DNA from: Flavobacteriales bacterium
GTDB lineage: Bacteria > Bacteroidota > Bacteroidia > NS11-12g > UBA955
DNA length: 38,674 nucleotides
Assembly (NCBI GenBank): GCA_002737705.1
Contig: NSIM01000015.1
Span: 1-38,674, forward strand
Direction: 5' to 3'
In this document: positions 8,967 through 17,627 of the stretch, piece after piece
Layout of the letters: each line of letters opens with the position of its first letter
Numbering within the stretch: the stretch's first letter is position 1
The notes under the pieces: generated by a model
Database searches by the model: none
The model's input: only the letters and a program-made list of their open reading frames with translations
What the model was told of the DNA's origin: nothing
Translations under genes and position numbers: made by a program

Positions 8967-9302
8967 TTAGACTTTTTTACAGCAAGGCTTCTGACAATTT
9001 GGAGTTATACAAGATTTCTCTTCAGTGGCCGCACTTGAATTTGCTTCACTACCCCCACATTTTTGTTTGGCAGAACTAGCAGCAGAACCTTTTTTCTTAC
9101 AACACTCTTTCGATTTGGCAGTAGATTCAGATTTGCTACAAGAAGCTGCGGAGCCTTCTTTTTTGCAACAAGGTTTTGCAGAAGTAACTTCTACTTTAGC
9201 CACTTCAACAGAAACAGGACTTTGGGTATTAGAAGCCTGTTGTGCATGGGAAGACAACACAAAACCTGCGATGAACAATCCTAAAAGACATATTTTTTTC
9301 AT
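8967..9302 (-). CDS. Small exported cysteine-rich protein with CCKK repeats
   Basis: 111 residues. The signal peptide is about residues 1-20 (KKICLLGLFIAGFVLSSHA). The mature part is Lys/Ser/Ala-rich with paired cysteines: CCKK at 45-48, 67-70 and 107-110, plus single Cys at 55, 82, 98 and 103. The unit CCKKxGSAAS repeats with a 22-residue period (45 and 67). I recognise no family. The spacing suggests binding of soft metals or disulfide formation in the periplasm; that is inference. ATG 9302 is chosen over an upstream in-frame codon (9344), because an exact TATATTTG box lies between them and because the signal peptide starts at 9302. It has its own promoter and terminator. Confidence 0.7.
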   Translation of the reverse strand: MKKICLLGLFIAGFVLSSHAQQASNTQSPVSVEVAKVEVTSAKPCCKKEGSAASCSKSESTAKSKECCKKKGSAASSAKQKCGGSEANSSAATEEKSCITPNCQKPCCKKV

Positions 9303-9321
9303 GGTATTTATATTTACAAAA

Positions 9322-9329
9322 CAAATATA
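9322..9329 (-). promoter_or_regulatory. -7 box for the Cys-rich protein
   Basis: Exact TATATTTG on the reverse strand, 19 nt before ATG 9302, in the short gap after psd. Confidence 0.45.
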
Positions 9330-9334
9330 ACACA

Positions 9335-9991
9335 TTATTTCCATTTTGCAATCACGGTTTCCCCTCCAATTGTCTTTTGGCCAATTTCTACTGTAACGTC
9401 TGCGTTTAAAGGAAGATACACATCAATTCGAGACCCAAATTTAATGAATCCATATTCATCTCCTTTCGACAATTCGTCACCAGGCTTAACATAGCAAACG
9501 ATTCTTCTTGCCACAGCTCCGGCAATTTGTCTGAATAACACTTCTTTCCCATTCTCTTCCATTACTACCGAAGTTCTTTCATTTTCGGTACTGCTTTTTG
9601 GATGCCAAGCTACCAAATATTTTCCTTTAAAATATTTGTAATAGACCACTTTTCCAGAGATAGGAACGCGGTTTACATGAACATTCAACGGCGACATAAA
9701 AATACTGATTTGTCTGCGTCTATCCTTGAAATACTCCAATTCTTCAACCTCTTCAATTACAACAACCTGGCCATCCGCTGGGGCAATAATACTTCCAGGT
9801 TCTTGGGGTGTACTGCGGAGAGGGTTTCTAAAAAATTGAACAACCAGAACAAAGAAAATAAAGGAGAGAATCAAAAATATTGATGCAAAAAGGCTGTTTT
9901 CACCTGCCAAAAAACGAATCCCTGCATTGAATCCTATAAGAATTAACGCAGTAAATATGAGTATGGTAAATCCCTCCTTGTGTAAACGCAT
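9335..9991 (-). CDS. psd: Phosphatidylserine decarboxylase, short form
   Basis: 218 residues, the short class of proenzyme. It converts phosphatidylserine to phosphatidylethanolamine at the inner membrane. Two hydrophobic segments (about 8-30 and 33-53) anchor it. The conserved PADG is at 71-74, MSPLNVHVNR at 99-108, and the self-cleavage site is Gly186-Ser187 in FGSRIDVYLP; the serine becomes the pyruvoyl group. The start lies 3 bp after the stop of the glutamate dehydrogenase gene, so the two are probably co-transcribed. Confidence 0.93.
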   Translation of the reverse strand: MRLHKEGFTILIFTALILIGFNAGIRFLAGENSLFASIFLILSFIFFVLVVQFFRNPLRSTPQEPGSIIAPADGQVVVIEEVEELEYFKDRRRQISIFMSPLNVHVNRVPISGKVVYYKYFKGKYLVAWHPKSSTENERTSVVMEENGKEVLFRQIAGAVARRIVCYVKPGDELSKGDEYGFIKFGSRIDVYLPLNADVTVEIGQKTIGGETVIAKWK

Positions 9992-9994
9992 GAA

Positions 9995-11269
9995 TTAAAA
10001 AGATCCCCGAAGTTTTAAGGTGCTGGCAACCTTGTCCAAAGCGACAATATAAGCTGCGATTCTCATATCAACACTGTATTTTTCGCTGGTGGCATATACA
10101 TTGTCAAACGCTTGTTTCATCACCCGGTCGGCCCTGCGATTGACACGTTCCTCTGTCCAATAATACCCCAATCGATTCTGAACCCATTCGAAGTATGAAA
10201 CTGTAACCCCACCTGCATTTGCCAAGATATCGGGTACTACCAAAATCTTTTTCTCATTGAGAATATGGTCTGCTTCTGCTGTTGTAGGTCCATTGGCTCC
10301 TTCAACAATTAATTTCGCTTTAATACGAGAAGCATTTTCGGGGGTGATTTGGTCTTCCATAGCTGCGGGTACCAAAATATCACATGGCAATTCTAGTAAC
10401 TCTTCATTGCTAACTTTTACCCCCCCTTCAAAACCTTCTAGGGTTTTATTCTCACTTTGTTCAACATAAGCGATTGCCTTTTCAACATCAATTCCATCTT
10501 CATTAAAATAGCCACCAGTCACATCAGAAATTGCAACAATTTTTACTCCGATTTGGGCTATCAATTTAGCAGAAATACTGCCAACATTCCCGAATCCCTG
10601 GACGACACAAGTGGTTTTGGTTGGGTTCATCCCCAATTTCGCCATCGCGCTGCGGGTGCTCACCATAACCCCCCTACCGGTCGCTTCAACACGACCCAAA
10701 CTACCCCCCAAAATAAGGGGTTTCCCCGTAACAACTGCATAGGAATTGTGACCAGAAATTTTGCTAAATTCGTCTACAATCCAAGCCATTTCTTGGGCAC
10801 TTGTACCCATATCAGGGGCTGGAATATCTTTGTCAGGACCAAAAACATGCCTCATAGAAAGTGTATATGCACGCGTTATTCTTTCCAACTCCCCTTTACT
10901 CAAACAACGGGGATCACATTTAATACCCCCCTTAGCTCCACCAAAAGGAACATTGACCACTGCACACTTCCAAGTCATCCATGCCGCCAGGGCTTTTACC
11001 TCATCAACATTTACATCTAAACTATAACGAATTCCTCCTTTGGATGGCCCCAGATGTACACTATGCACAACCCGATAGGCTTCGAATACCCTTATTGTTC
11101 CATCATCCATTGTAACAGGAATATTTGCAGCAACCACTTTGTCGGGAACCCGCAAAACATTGGCGAATTGCTCATCCAAACCCAAAATATCTTTTGCTTC
11201 ATCGAAGCGCCTTTGCATACTCTCTAGTGGATTATACTGTGGTACTCCACTTTGATTTACGACTGTCAT
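9995..11269 (-). CDS. gdhA: Glutamate dehydrogenase
   Basis: 424 residues, the hexameric ~420-residue class. It interconverts glutamate with 2-oxoglutarate and ammonia. The substrate site shows KGGIRYS (78-83), catalytic Lys101 in WMTWKCAVV, and PFGGAKGGI (108-116). The Rossmann motif is VVQGFGNVGS, and ...DILANAGGVTVSYFEW is the typical late motif. NAD or NADP preference cannot be settled by eye. It is first gene of a probable two-gene unit with psd, and an exact TATTTTTG promoter box lies 28 nt upstream. Confidence 0.95.
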   Translation of the reverse strand: MTVVNQSGVPQYNPLESMQRRFDEAKDILGLDEQFANVLRVPDKVVAANIPVTMDDGTIRVFEAYRVVHSVHLGPSKGGIRYSLDVNVDEVKALAAWMTWKCAVVNVPFGGAKGGIKCDPRCLSKGELERITRAYTLSMRHVFGPDKDIPAPDMGTSAQEMAWIVDEFSKISGHNSYAVVTGKPLILGGSLGRVEATGRGVMVSTRSAMAKLGMNPTKTTCVVQGFGNVGSISAKLIAQIGVKIVAISDVTGGYFNEDGIDVEKAIAYVEQSENKTLEGFEGGVKVSNEELLELPCDILVPAAMEDQITPENASRIKAKLIVEGANGPTTAEADHILNEKKILVVPDILANAGGVTVSYFEWVQNRLGYYWTEERVNRRADRVMKQAFDNVYATSEKYSVDMRIAAYIVALDKVASTLKLRGSF

Positions 11270-11297
11270 TTTTTATTTGTTTTGCTTAAACACGCTG

Positions 11298-11305
11298 CAA
11301 AAATA
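11298..11305 (-). promoter_or_regulatory. -7 box for gdhA-psd
   Basis: Exact TATTTTTG (TAnnTTTG) on the reverse strand, 28 nt before ATG 11269. A TTTG occurs about 25 nt further upstream. Confidence 0.4.
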
Positions 11306-11346
11306 CATATTCCACAACTGGTTCATTCCACAAACTCATGATTGTG

Positions 11347-12738
11347 TTAAAAAATATACAATCTGGGCACTGAACTTTTTGCCATGCTTTTTACGTATCT
11401 GCGTATAAAATTCCACCGAAATCCTTTCCTAAATCGGGGCTTTACTGCAAACCAATTCATGGCCAATAAGGCAAAAAATCCGGTATTAACAGCAATCATT
11501 AACCCGTGATAATGGTCTATACAAATTCCCAAAATAACCATGGTTCTGGGAGTATTGTCGATCGTCAATAGTCTATATTCGTATGCCTGAGGATCCAATA
11601 CAAACCCTACCATTACAAAAATCAAAACCGCAACTGCATTTGAGACAATCAATGTTTTAAACCTATTAGTAGCATGCAGGTAATGCCCAAGGGGCGCAGA
11701 CAAAGCCAAACACAGTATAGCCGGCGTAATGAGGATAAAATTTTCTTTGAGTCCCGAAAAATCATTGCCAAAGATCCCTACAAATACAAAATTTGGGACC
11801 ATAATAATTCCCAAAATCATTAGCAAGGTGCCCAACGCCGAAAGCAACATATACCGGGCCACCAAATTCATGCGAAAAAGGTGATTCTCCCTGCCTAAAA
11901 TACGGCTGTGCAAAATGGTTCCGAAAGAATTGGCAAAAACCCAAAGGGTGTCTGCCATCAAAAAAGCATTCGCAAACACTCCAGCCTGGGCACTTCCGCA
12001 GCGACTGGCAACGAACCATAAGGGCAAACGGTATAAGAGAAATAACAATACGTGGCCAAGTTGCGACCCCAATCCCATCTGAAACATTTCCTTTGGAGGC
12101 AATGTAAATCCATTCACTCCTTTTAAATACCCACGGGTCTTCCAAACCGAAATAAGCCAAATTAAACCCGAGGAAAGAGCCAATATTGCCAATATTCCAT
12201 ATACATTGGGGTCTATCGCTAGGTCAATTTTCGTGGGAAACAAACCAGCCATGGGTGTAGATATTTTCTCAGCCGTGCCTGTGCCGAAAACAAAGAACAT
12301 CCCCAACAGACACAACTTGATGATTTCCAATCCCCATTGTAGAGGGTTTCGCCTATAAATCCATTCATTTGCTTGATAAATATTGTATTGAATATTCAAA
12401 CCGCCCAAAAACATCCCCTGCAAAAAAAGTACATGCAAAAAGTCTTGGGGAATATTTAGATACATACCCAATCTATAGCCAATAAATAAAACCAACAGCA
12501 ATGAAATCCATGCGGTGGGCAAAATGCGTTTTTGAGAATACCGAATCAACAAATTTGCCAAAGCAGATCCCGCCACCAATTCACTAACCATCAATATCAA
12601 CTGCAAATCGAGGAGCAAAATTGACAACTTTCCACGACCCTCAGATCCCAATAATCTAGAATATAAAACCACCACTGATCCGGCTGTAATGGCCTTTATC
12701 AACTGCCAACCAAAAGTTTTTACAGGACTATTTTTCAT
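11347..12738 (-). CDS. Polysaccharide flippase-like membrane protein (Wzx/MATE-type)
   Basis: 463 residues with 10-12 hydrophobic segments. It starts FGWQLIKAITAGSVVVLYSRLLGSEGRGKLS, the pattern of polysaccharide-biosynthesis flippases that move lipid-linked oligosaccharides across the inner membrane. The longest frame starts at TTG 12756, but ATG 12738 has a GGAG ribosome site about 10 nt upstream (within GGAAAGGAGTTGCCCAATG) and is preferred. It overlaps the 3' end of the asparagine-synthase-like gene by 11 bp and is the last gene of the glycosyltransferase-amidotransferase-flippase operon. The exact substrate is unknown. Confidence 0.8.
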   Translation of the reverse strand: MKNSPVKTFGWQLIKAITAGSVVVLYSRLLGSEGRGKLSILLLDLQLILMVSELVAGSALANLLIRYSQKRILPTAWISLLLVLFIGYRLGMYLNIPQDFLHVLFLQGMFLGGLNIQYNIYQANEWIYRRNPLQWGLEIIKLCLLGMFFVFGTGTAEKISTPMAGLFPTKIDLAIDPNVYGILAILALSSGLIWLISVWKTRGYLKGVNGFTLPPKEMFQMGLGSQLGHVLLFLLYRLPLWFVASRCGSAQAGVFANAFLMADTLWVFANSFGTILHSRILGRENHLFRMNLVARYMLLSALGTLLMILGIIMVPNFVFVGIFGNDFSGLKENFILITPAILCLALSAPLGHYLHATNRFKTLIVSNAVAVLIFVMVGFVLDPQAYEYRLLTIDNTPRTMVILGICIDHYHGLMIAVNTGFFALLAMNWFAVKPRFRKGFRWNFIRRYVKSMAKSSVPRLYIF

Positions 12739-14695
12739 TGGGCAACTCCTTTCCAATAAGTTCCTCTAAAAAACAGCCCATCGAAGCCCAACGAAACAAT
12801 GTCTGGGTATCCTTGGCTTGGTTAAATACTTTTTTTCTGAGGCTTATCGCCACAAAATCATCCAATTTTATTGAAAATATATACGGCTTCCAATCTTCCA
12901 AACAGCGCAATGTAAGCATATGTGCAGGAACTGTAAATCCTTTTTTATCGGTTCTCAAAATCAACTCTTTGGGCAACAGAGAATCATTCCAATTGTCAGA
13001 TTCTAAATCCTTGTCCCCTTTTAACGCCGCACGCAATATCCCTTTGGAATATCCGTTGTTTAACCGGTCTGTTAGAGGACTTTTTTGATTGTTTTCAACC
13101 TCTAACGGTTCATTGTTGAGCCATGTCTCAGCCAAAACATGGTCGTCGGCAAATGGGTTCCTACTTTCAATGCCACATGCCATTGAATTTCGGTCTTCAT
13201 ACCGCAACAATTGACCAAGGCAATCACCGTAATAATCGCCATGCATTAAGACCTGCAAATCGGTTTGAAAAACCCGACCCAAAAACGACCCTAGCGTTTT
13301 TTTAAGCCATTGTTTCGCTGCGGAAGAAAAAGAAATGGGCCATTTATGGTGGTGTTTCCAAAGAGACTTTCGCTCTTTCCAAAATGCGGCAGTATAATAA
13401 TGCGGATACCCTGCAAATAGCTCATCTGCACCCTGACCATTAAACAATACTTTAATACCTGTCTTTTGAACAGCCTCGCAAAGAACAAAATGGGCCAAAT
13501 TATTCCAGGCCACAGCTGGTCGTCGGGTTTTCCTGGTATACCTCAAAAGCAAATCTGATGTACCCATTGAAATATCGATCGGATGCCAAATACCTCCCTG
13601 TGAATGAACCACCATCTTCTGCCACATACTTTCATCTCCCTCGCTGCCGGGTGCGTTAATCGAAAATACATGAAATTCCGTTCCTTTGGGCAATATGCGT
13701 TTGGCAAAGGCAAGCAATGCTGCACTATCGATTCCCCCACTTACTGCAAAGCCAATCGGCACATCGCTGCGCAAACGCCTGGTGATGCTTTTCAATAATT
13801 GGGCTCTTAGTATAATTGGAGCCTTATTTACAAAGCTTTCCAACGCACTTTCTCTTACACCTAAAAGTGTCGCGTATTGCTGTTTTTTGATTGTTTGATC
13901 TTGGAGGGGATTGTACCAAACAACAAGCGATGATTCGACGGGACTTTCCCATTTGTGAGATTCAAAACACAGATACGTTGCCTTTGGGAGTTCTTGAATT
14001 CCTTGGAATAAAGAAATTTCATCTGATTTTCCAAATTCCAAATGCAAGTGAACGGCGAGGGCATGAACCCCATATTGCTTCAATCCAGATTGGTGCAATG
14101 CATGGTGCAACGCATAATCTTCACTGGCAAACCAAAGTGCATCCTTGTTGCATGCATAATACAAAGGCTTTACGCCCAGTCGATCCCGAACGAGATACAA
14201 TCGCTTGCATTCATCATCCCACAGAGAAAACGCAAAAAACCCATCCAGTCGTGAAAGGCAATCAGGTCCTTCCAATTTCCATAGCTCCAATAAAATTTCG
14301 GTATCCGTTTGGGAAGAATTGGGTAAGTTAAACTCTTCGGCAAGTTCTTTATAATTGTATATTTCGCCGTTAAGGCTAATCCAATATCGCCCACAATGAC
14401 TCTGCATGGGTTGGTGTCCTAGCTGCGATAGTCCCAATATTGACAACCTCCGATGCATCATCATCCCATGGGATTCTGAGTTGAAAGTTTCGATTGGGAT
14501 TGAGGGATTTTTGTCGCACCAGTGTAAATCTGTATCAGATCCATACAGCGAGATAGCAGGCCCATCAACAAAACCAATATATCCCTCATCGTCTGGACCA
14601 CGGTGTGCTAATTGCTGAGAAAAAGCGCTTCCAATACGCCGAATTTCTTTGGCATTAAATTTAGAAAACGCGATTACACCTGCTATTCCGCACAT
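12728..14695 (-). CDS. asnB: Asparagine synthase (glutamine-hydrolysing)-like amidotransferase
   Basis: 655 residues. The N-terminal Ntn glutaminase begins with catalytic Cys2 (MCGIAG), with HRGPDDEG at 31-38 and the NGEIYNY loop at 109-115. The synthetase domain has the ATP-pyrophosphatase loop SGGIDSAALL (319-328) and FNGQGADELFAGY. Enzymes of this class make asparagine or, in surface-polysaccharide loci, amidate sugar carboxylates. The neighbours (glycosyltransferase upstream, flippase downstream, both with overlapping ends) favour the second role; this is inference. There is a ~30-residue insertion after residue 44 (GPAISLYGSDTDLHW...). Its start overlaps the upstream glycosyltransferase gene by 13 bp. 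Confidence 0.92.
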   Translation of the reverse strand: MCGIAGVIAFSKFNAKEIRRIGSAFSQQLAHRGPDDEGYIGFVDGPAISLYGSDTDLHWCDKNPSIPIETFNSESHGMMMHRRLSILGLSQLGHQPMQSHCGRYWISLNGEIYNYKELAEEFNLPNSSQTDTEILLELWKLEGPDCLSRLDGFFAFSLWDDECKRLYLVRDRLGVKPLYYACNKDALWFASEDYALHHALHQSGLKQYGVHALAVHLHLEFGKSDEISLFQGIQELPKATYLCFESHKWESPVESSLVVWYNPLQDQTIKKQQYATLLGVRESALESFVNKAPIILRAQLLKSITRRLRSDVPIGFAVSGGIDSAALLAFAKRILPKGTEFHVFSINAPGSEGDESMWQKMVVHSQGGIWHPIDISMGTSDLLLRYTRKTRRPAVAWNNLAHFVLCEAVQKTGIKVLFNGQGADELFAGYPHYYTAAFWKERKSLWKHHHKWPISFSSAAKQWLKKTLGSFLGRVFQTDLQVLMHGDYYGDCLGQLLRYEDRNSMACGIESRNPFADDHVLAETWLNNEPLEVENNQKSPLTDRLNNGYSKGILRAALKGDKDLESDNWNDSLLPKELILRTDKKGFTVPAHMLTLRCLEDWKPYIFSIKLDDFVAISLRKKVFNQAKDTQTLFRWASMGCFLEELIGKELPNEK

Positions 14696-16158
14696 GTTGT
14701 GTTCAAGATTTTTTGGTAAGATCTGGTTAAAGTGCTGGCTACTGCGTCATACCCATAAATATTTTGGGCGTCTTGCGCGATTTCATTATACGGCGAATCA
14801 GGAAATATGCGCATACATTCTGAAAAGGTTGTTGACAAAGCGTCTTCATCTGCCACAGCAACAAGCAACCCATTGCGTTCGGGAAATATCATTTCAGGAA
14901 TACCTGCCACGTGGGTTGCGATTACAGGCAATCCGCAACAAAGGGCTTCTGAAATTACACAGGGGGCATTTTCCATCATTGAAAAAAGCACAAACGCGTC
15001 TGCCGCACGCATGGCATCTGCAACCCCTTGAATCGGCAAATTTCCAGTAAAAAAAACCTTGTCTTGGATATTCAAACTGCGAGACAACTGAATCATCGAT
15101 TGGTTATTGGCCCCCACCATCGTAAGTGTTGCATTGTTTTTATTGTCTATTTGAAATTGTGCAAATGCCCGTAAAATACCTTCTCCATTTTTTCGAACAT
15201 CCAAAGATGATACATGAATAAAGCGGTAAGGACCCGTTTTTTTTATGGCTTTGATTCCCGGGTGTTTTTTTGCATTGCTTTCTGCGTTGCGAACCCCCTT
15301 GCTTTCTGCGTTGCTTTCTGCAGGGTTTGCTGGGGCATCTTCTTTGGGATTGGGTTCCCTGTTTGGGATTGGGGTTTTATTAAAACTCACTTCCTCTACA
15401 TCAGAAATACCAGAGATAGGATAAAAAACCTTAGTATCCACTGCATTGCGAAACAAAACAAATGGCATTACAAAACAATTGGAAGCGGTTTGGGCAGATG
15501 AAATGGAAGGCAAAACATTGCCCAAATAGTGTTGCAAATCTTTCTGAGAAGAGTGGCTTACCGGTGCGGAAATTGTTAAAATTTTCCACAATCGTTTATA
15601 CATACTTTGAAATGAAATTGACCTTTTTGAAAAACCGTCTTCCACTATTTCATTGAAAATTGCCCAGTGCTCTGTAAGCCAAAGCGGTACACCAAGCCTT
15701 TTTATCAACCAAGGAACAATTCTGCCAATTTTATCGGCAGCATGAACATGGACAAGAACCGGATTGCCATGATTGCGCAAATACAACTGCAAAAATCTGC
15801 GGAGATAAACAGTATATATTACATGGTCAATGGGTTTAACTATTCCGTTCAATATTCGTGCAAATGGAGATATTTGATCACCGTATTGACCATCCCCAGC
15901 ATGTCCTATTGATCCAAATTGAGGAACTGGACACCATAATAATTGATACACCAAGGAGGAAGAATTAAGCGGAATTGCTTTTTTACCAAAAAAAGGATAC
16001 AAAGCACAGTGCAAGACATGTAAATTATATCCATGGCCCATTTTGGCATTGAACTCGGCAAAAGCATCGGCATGTCTGGCAATGAAATTTCCGGATGCTC
16101 CATTCGAAACCGATGGAAACCAACCCGCTAACCACAACACCTGTTTCGCCGTTTGCAT
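14683..16158 (-). CDS. Glycosyltransferase family 4-like (GT-B)
   Basis: 491 residues. The N-terminus VLWLAGWFPSVSNGASGNFIARHADAF fits the GT-B acceptor domain of family 4 enzymes, and the C-terminal domain has MENAPCVISEALCCGLPVIATHVAGIPEMI (about 394-423), including the E-x7-E nucleotide-sugar motif. It probably adds one sugar in the cytoplasm to a lipid-linked glycan. A low-complexity stretch (about residues 265-310) with NAES repeats and Asn, Glu, Lys and Pro is inserted just before the second domain. It is the first gene of the glycosyltransferase-asnB-flippase operon, with a TACTTTTG box only 4 nt before its ATG. Confidence 0.88.
   Translation of the reverse strand: MQTAKQVLWLAGWFPSVSNGASGNFIARHADAFAEFNAKMGHGYNLHVLHCALYPFFGKKAIPLNSSSLVYQLLWCPVPQFGSIGHAGDGQYGDQISPFARILNGIVKPIDHVIYTVYLRRFLQLYLRNHGNPVLVHVHAADKIGRIVPWLIKRLGVPLWLTEHWAIFNEIVEDGFSKRSISFQSMYKRLWKILTISAPVSHSSQKDLQHYLGNVLPSISSAQTASNCFVMPFVLFRNAVDTKVFYPISGISDVEEVSFNKTPIPNREPNPKEDAPANPAESNAESKGVRNAESNAKKHPGIKAIKKTGPYRFIHVSSLDVRKNGEGILRAFAQFQIDNKNNATLTMVGANNQSMIQLSRSLNIQDKVFFTGNLPIQGVADAMRAADAFVLFSMMENAPCVISEALCCGLPVIATHVAGIPEMIFPERNGLLVAVADEDALSTTFSECMRIFPDSPYNEIAQDAQNIYGYDAVASTLTRSYQKILNTTCAE
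15275..15321. repeat. 12-bp-unit repeat inside the glycosyltransferase gene
   Basis: TTGCTTTCTGCGTTGC occurs at 15275-15290 and 15299-15314, with a partial third copy (TTGCTTTCTGC) at 15311-15321. It encodes the in-frame NAES repeats of the interdomain insertion. Confidence 0.8.
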
Positions 16159-16162
16159 ACGG

Positions 16163-16170
16163 CAAAAGTA
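16163..16170 (-). promoter_or_regulatory. -7 box for the polysaccharide operon
   Basis: Exact TACTTTTG on the reverse strand, 4 nt before ATG 16158. If used, the mRNA would be leaderless. Confidence 0.45.
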
Positions 16171-16251
16171 AGCCGCCCAAAGCGGCTCTTCAAATTATTG
16201 ATCATTTATAAAATCATTCCAAGGCAAAATGAAAATTATTCAAAAAAAATC

Positions 16252-16259
16252 TATATTTG
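16252..16259 (+). promoter_or_regulatory. -7 box for tRNA-His
   Basis: Exact TATATTTG, 13 nt before the tRNA 5' end. No clear TTG-type -33 element is seen. Confidence 0.45.
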
Positions 16260-16272
16260 CAGCCCACAAAAT

Positions 16273-16347
16273 GGCGGTTATAGCTCAGGTGGTTAGAGCA
16301 CTAGCTTGTGGCGCTAGGGGTCGCCGGTTCAAGTCCGGTTAATCGCC
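16273..16347 (+). tRNA. tRNA-His (anticodon GTG)
   Basis: A full cloverleaf can be drawn: 8-pair acceptor GGCGGTTA with TAATCGCC, which includes the extra G-1:C73 pair unique to tRNA-His (G16273:C16347); D arm AGCTCAGGTGGTTAGAGC; anticodon stem CTAGC/GCTAG with loop TTGTGGC and anticodon GTG at 16308-16310; 5-nt variable loop; and a T arm with loop TTCAAGT. The 3' CCA is not encoded (CTC follows). Confidence 0.97.
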
Positions 16348-16350
16348 CTC

Positions 16351-16392
16351 AAAAAGCAAAAAAGCAGCGAAAATGCTGCTTTTTTGCTTTTT
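16351..16392 (+). terminator. Strong bidirectional terminator between tRNA-His and folE
   Basis: An 18-bp perfect stem (16351-16368 with 16375-16392; A/T-rich base, AGCAGC/GCTGCT top) with a 6-nt loop. It directly follows the tRNA and also lies downstream of the reverse-strand folE (ending at 16417), so it can serve both. Confidence 0.85.
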
Positions 16393-16416
16393 GGATTTAT
16401 AAAAACATTTCAACAA

Positions 16417-17091
16417 TTATCCACTGATATACTTCAACAATTCGGAACGGGAATCAGAATCCATGAATTTTCCATGAAAACTACACGTCACTGTCGAACT
16501 TGCAGTATCCTTTACACCCCGGCTGGCAACACACATGTGTTTGGCATCAATGATTACGGCAACATCCTGGGTATCCAAAACCTGCTTTAGTTCTTCAGCA
16601 ATTTGAACAGTCAAACGCTCCTGTACTTGCGGTCTTTTTGCAAAATAATCTACAATTCGATTGATTTTACTTAATCCAATTACTTTTCCACTGCTAATGT
16701 ATGCAACATGCGCATGGCCATAAATTGGCACAAAATGGTGTTCGCAGGTGCTGTAGAATTGAATGTTTTTCTCTAACAACATTTCAGCATATTGGTAATT
16801 GTTTTCAAACAATGTTGGCTCGGGCCTGTTTTTAGGATCCAACCCTTTAAATTGCTCATTGACAAACATTTTTGCCACACGAATAGGGCTTCCCTTTAAG
16901 CTTTCGTCCTCGAGATCCAAACCCAATACATGCATGATTTCTTTGAAATGTTTGGCGATCAATTCGATTTTTAGGGCATCGTCAATTGCAAACGCATCCT
17001 CACGCAAGGGCGTTTCTGATTTAATTGAAATGTGTGAATCACCCATTTCTTCCCAATGCTTGAGCATCTGATTTGCTAAATTCTTATCCAT
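16417..17091 (-). CDS. folE: GTP cyclohydrolase I
   Basis: 224 residues. It converts GTP to 7,8-dihydroneopterin triphosphate, the entry step for folate, tetrahydrobiopterin and queuosine. The zinc and catalytic residues are visible: Cys116 and His119 in STCEHHFVP (114-122) and Cys187 in KHMCVASRGVKD. The N-terminal ~40 residues are variable, as in the family. ATG 17091 overlaps the end of the upstream pterin synthase gene by 8 bp, so the two are co-transcribed and act in the same pathway. Confidence 0.97.
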   Translation of the reverse strand: MDKNLANQMLKHWEEMGDSHISIKSETPLREDAFAIDDALKIELIAKHFKEIMHVLGLDLEDESLKGSPIRVAKMFVNEQFKGLDPKNRPEPTLFENNYQYAEMLLEKNIQFYSTCEHHFVPIYGHAHVAYISSGKVIGLSKINRIVDYFAKRPQVQERLTVQIAEELKQVLDTQDVAVIIDAKHMCVASRGVKDTASSTVTCSFHGKFMDSDSRSELLKYISG

Positions 17092-17497
17092 TAAACTCTA
17101 CAAAATTACGTTGCGTTTCATACAATCTAACACCTAAATTAAATTTGGGATCCAGACGCAAGCGCAATTTTTGCCAAATCACCCAAACAATATTTTCAGC
17201 AGTCGGATTTAGGTCTTTAAAATCAGGGGTATCCAAATTTAAATTCTTGTGGTCAAACTTTTCAATGATTTCTTCTTCTATGTATTGCTTAAGAACCTTC
17301 AAATCGATCAAGTATCCGGTGAGCTCATCCATTTCTCCCTCAACGCGAACATGCAAATCGTAGTTGTGGCCATGGTAGTGTTCATTGTTGCACAAACCAA
17401 AAAATTCTCGGTTTTTCTCGTCGGTCCAGGAGGGGACATTCAAACGATGTGCTGCATTAAAATGTGCAGTTCGATACACTGCGACTCTTCGTTTCAT
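17084..17497 (-). CDS. 6-pyruvoyltetrahydropterin synthase / QueD-family protein (Cx5HGH type)
   Basis: 137 residues of the COG0720 family, which acts on dihydroneopterin triphosphate made by FolE, encoded by the next gene. Zinc ligands are His17 (AAHRL), His42 and His44. The catalytic Cys36 lies in CNNEHYHGHNY, that is, Cys-x5-HGH. In COG0720 the Cx3HGH form is QueD (queuosine) and the Cx5HGH form resembles eukaryotic-type PTPS (tetrahydrobiopterin), so this copy leans towards biopterin-type chemistry; activity is inferred. Asp82-His83 and Glu127 complete the site. A TATTTTTA near-consensus promoter lies upstream. An automatic annotation would probably call it queD. Confidence 0.88.
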   Translation of the reverse strand: MKRRVAVYRTAHFNAAHRLNVPSWTDEKNREFFGLCNNEHYHGHNYDLHVRVEGEMDELTGYLIDLKVLKQYIEEEIIEKFDHKNLNLDTPDFKDLNPTAENIVWVIWQKLRLRLDPKFNLGVRLYETQRNFVEFNG

Positions 17498-17614
17498 GGT
17501 TTGTCTGTTAAAAATACAATACTATATAAACGAAACGAAGAAAAAAAAGTTTGAACGAATGTGAAAATAATCCTTTAAGGATCCGATATAATAGCAGCAA
17601 TCCCTTTAAACCCC

Positions 17615-17622
17615 TAACTTTG
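17615..17622 (+). promoter_or_regulatory. -7 box for the small transaldolase gene
   Basis: Exact TAACTTTG, 5 nt before ATG 17628. A leaderless or near-leaderless transcript is implied. Confidence 0.5.
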
Positions 17623-17627
17623 TTCGT

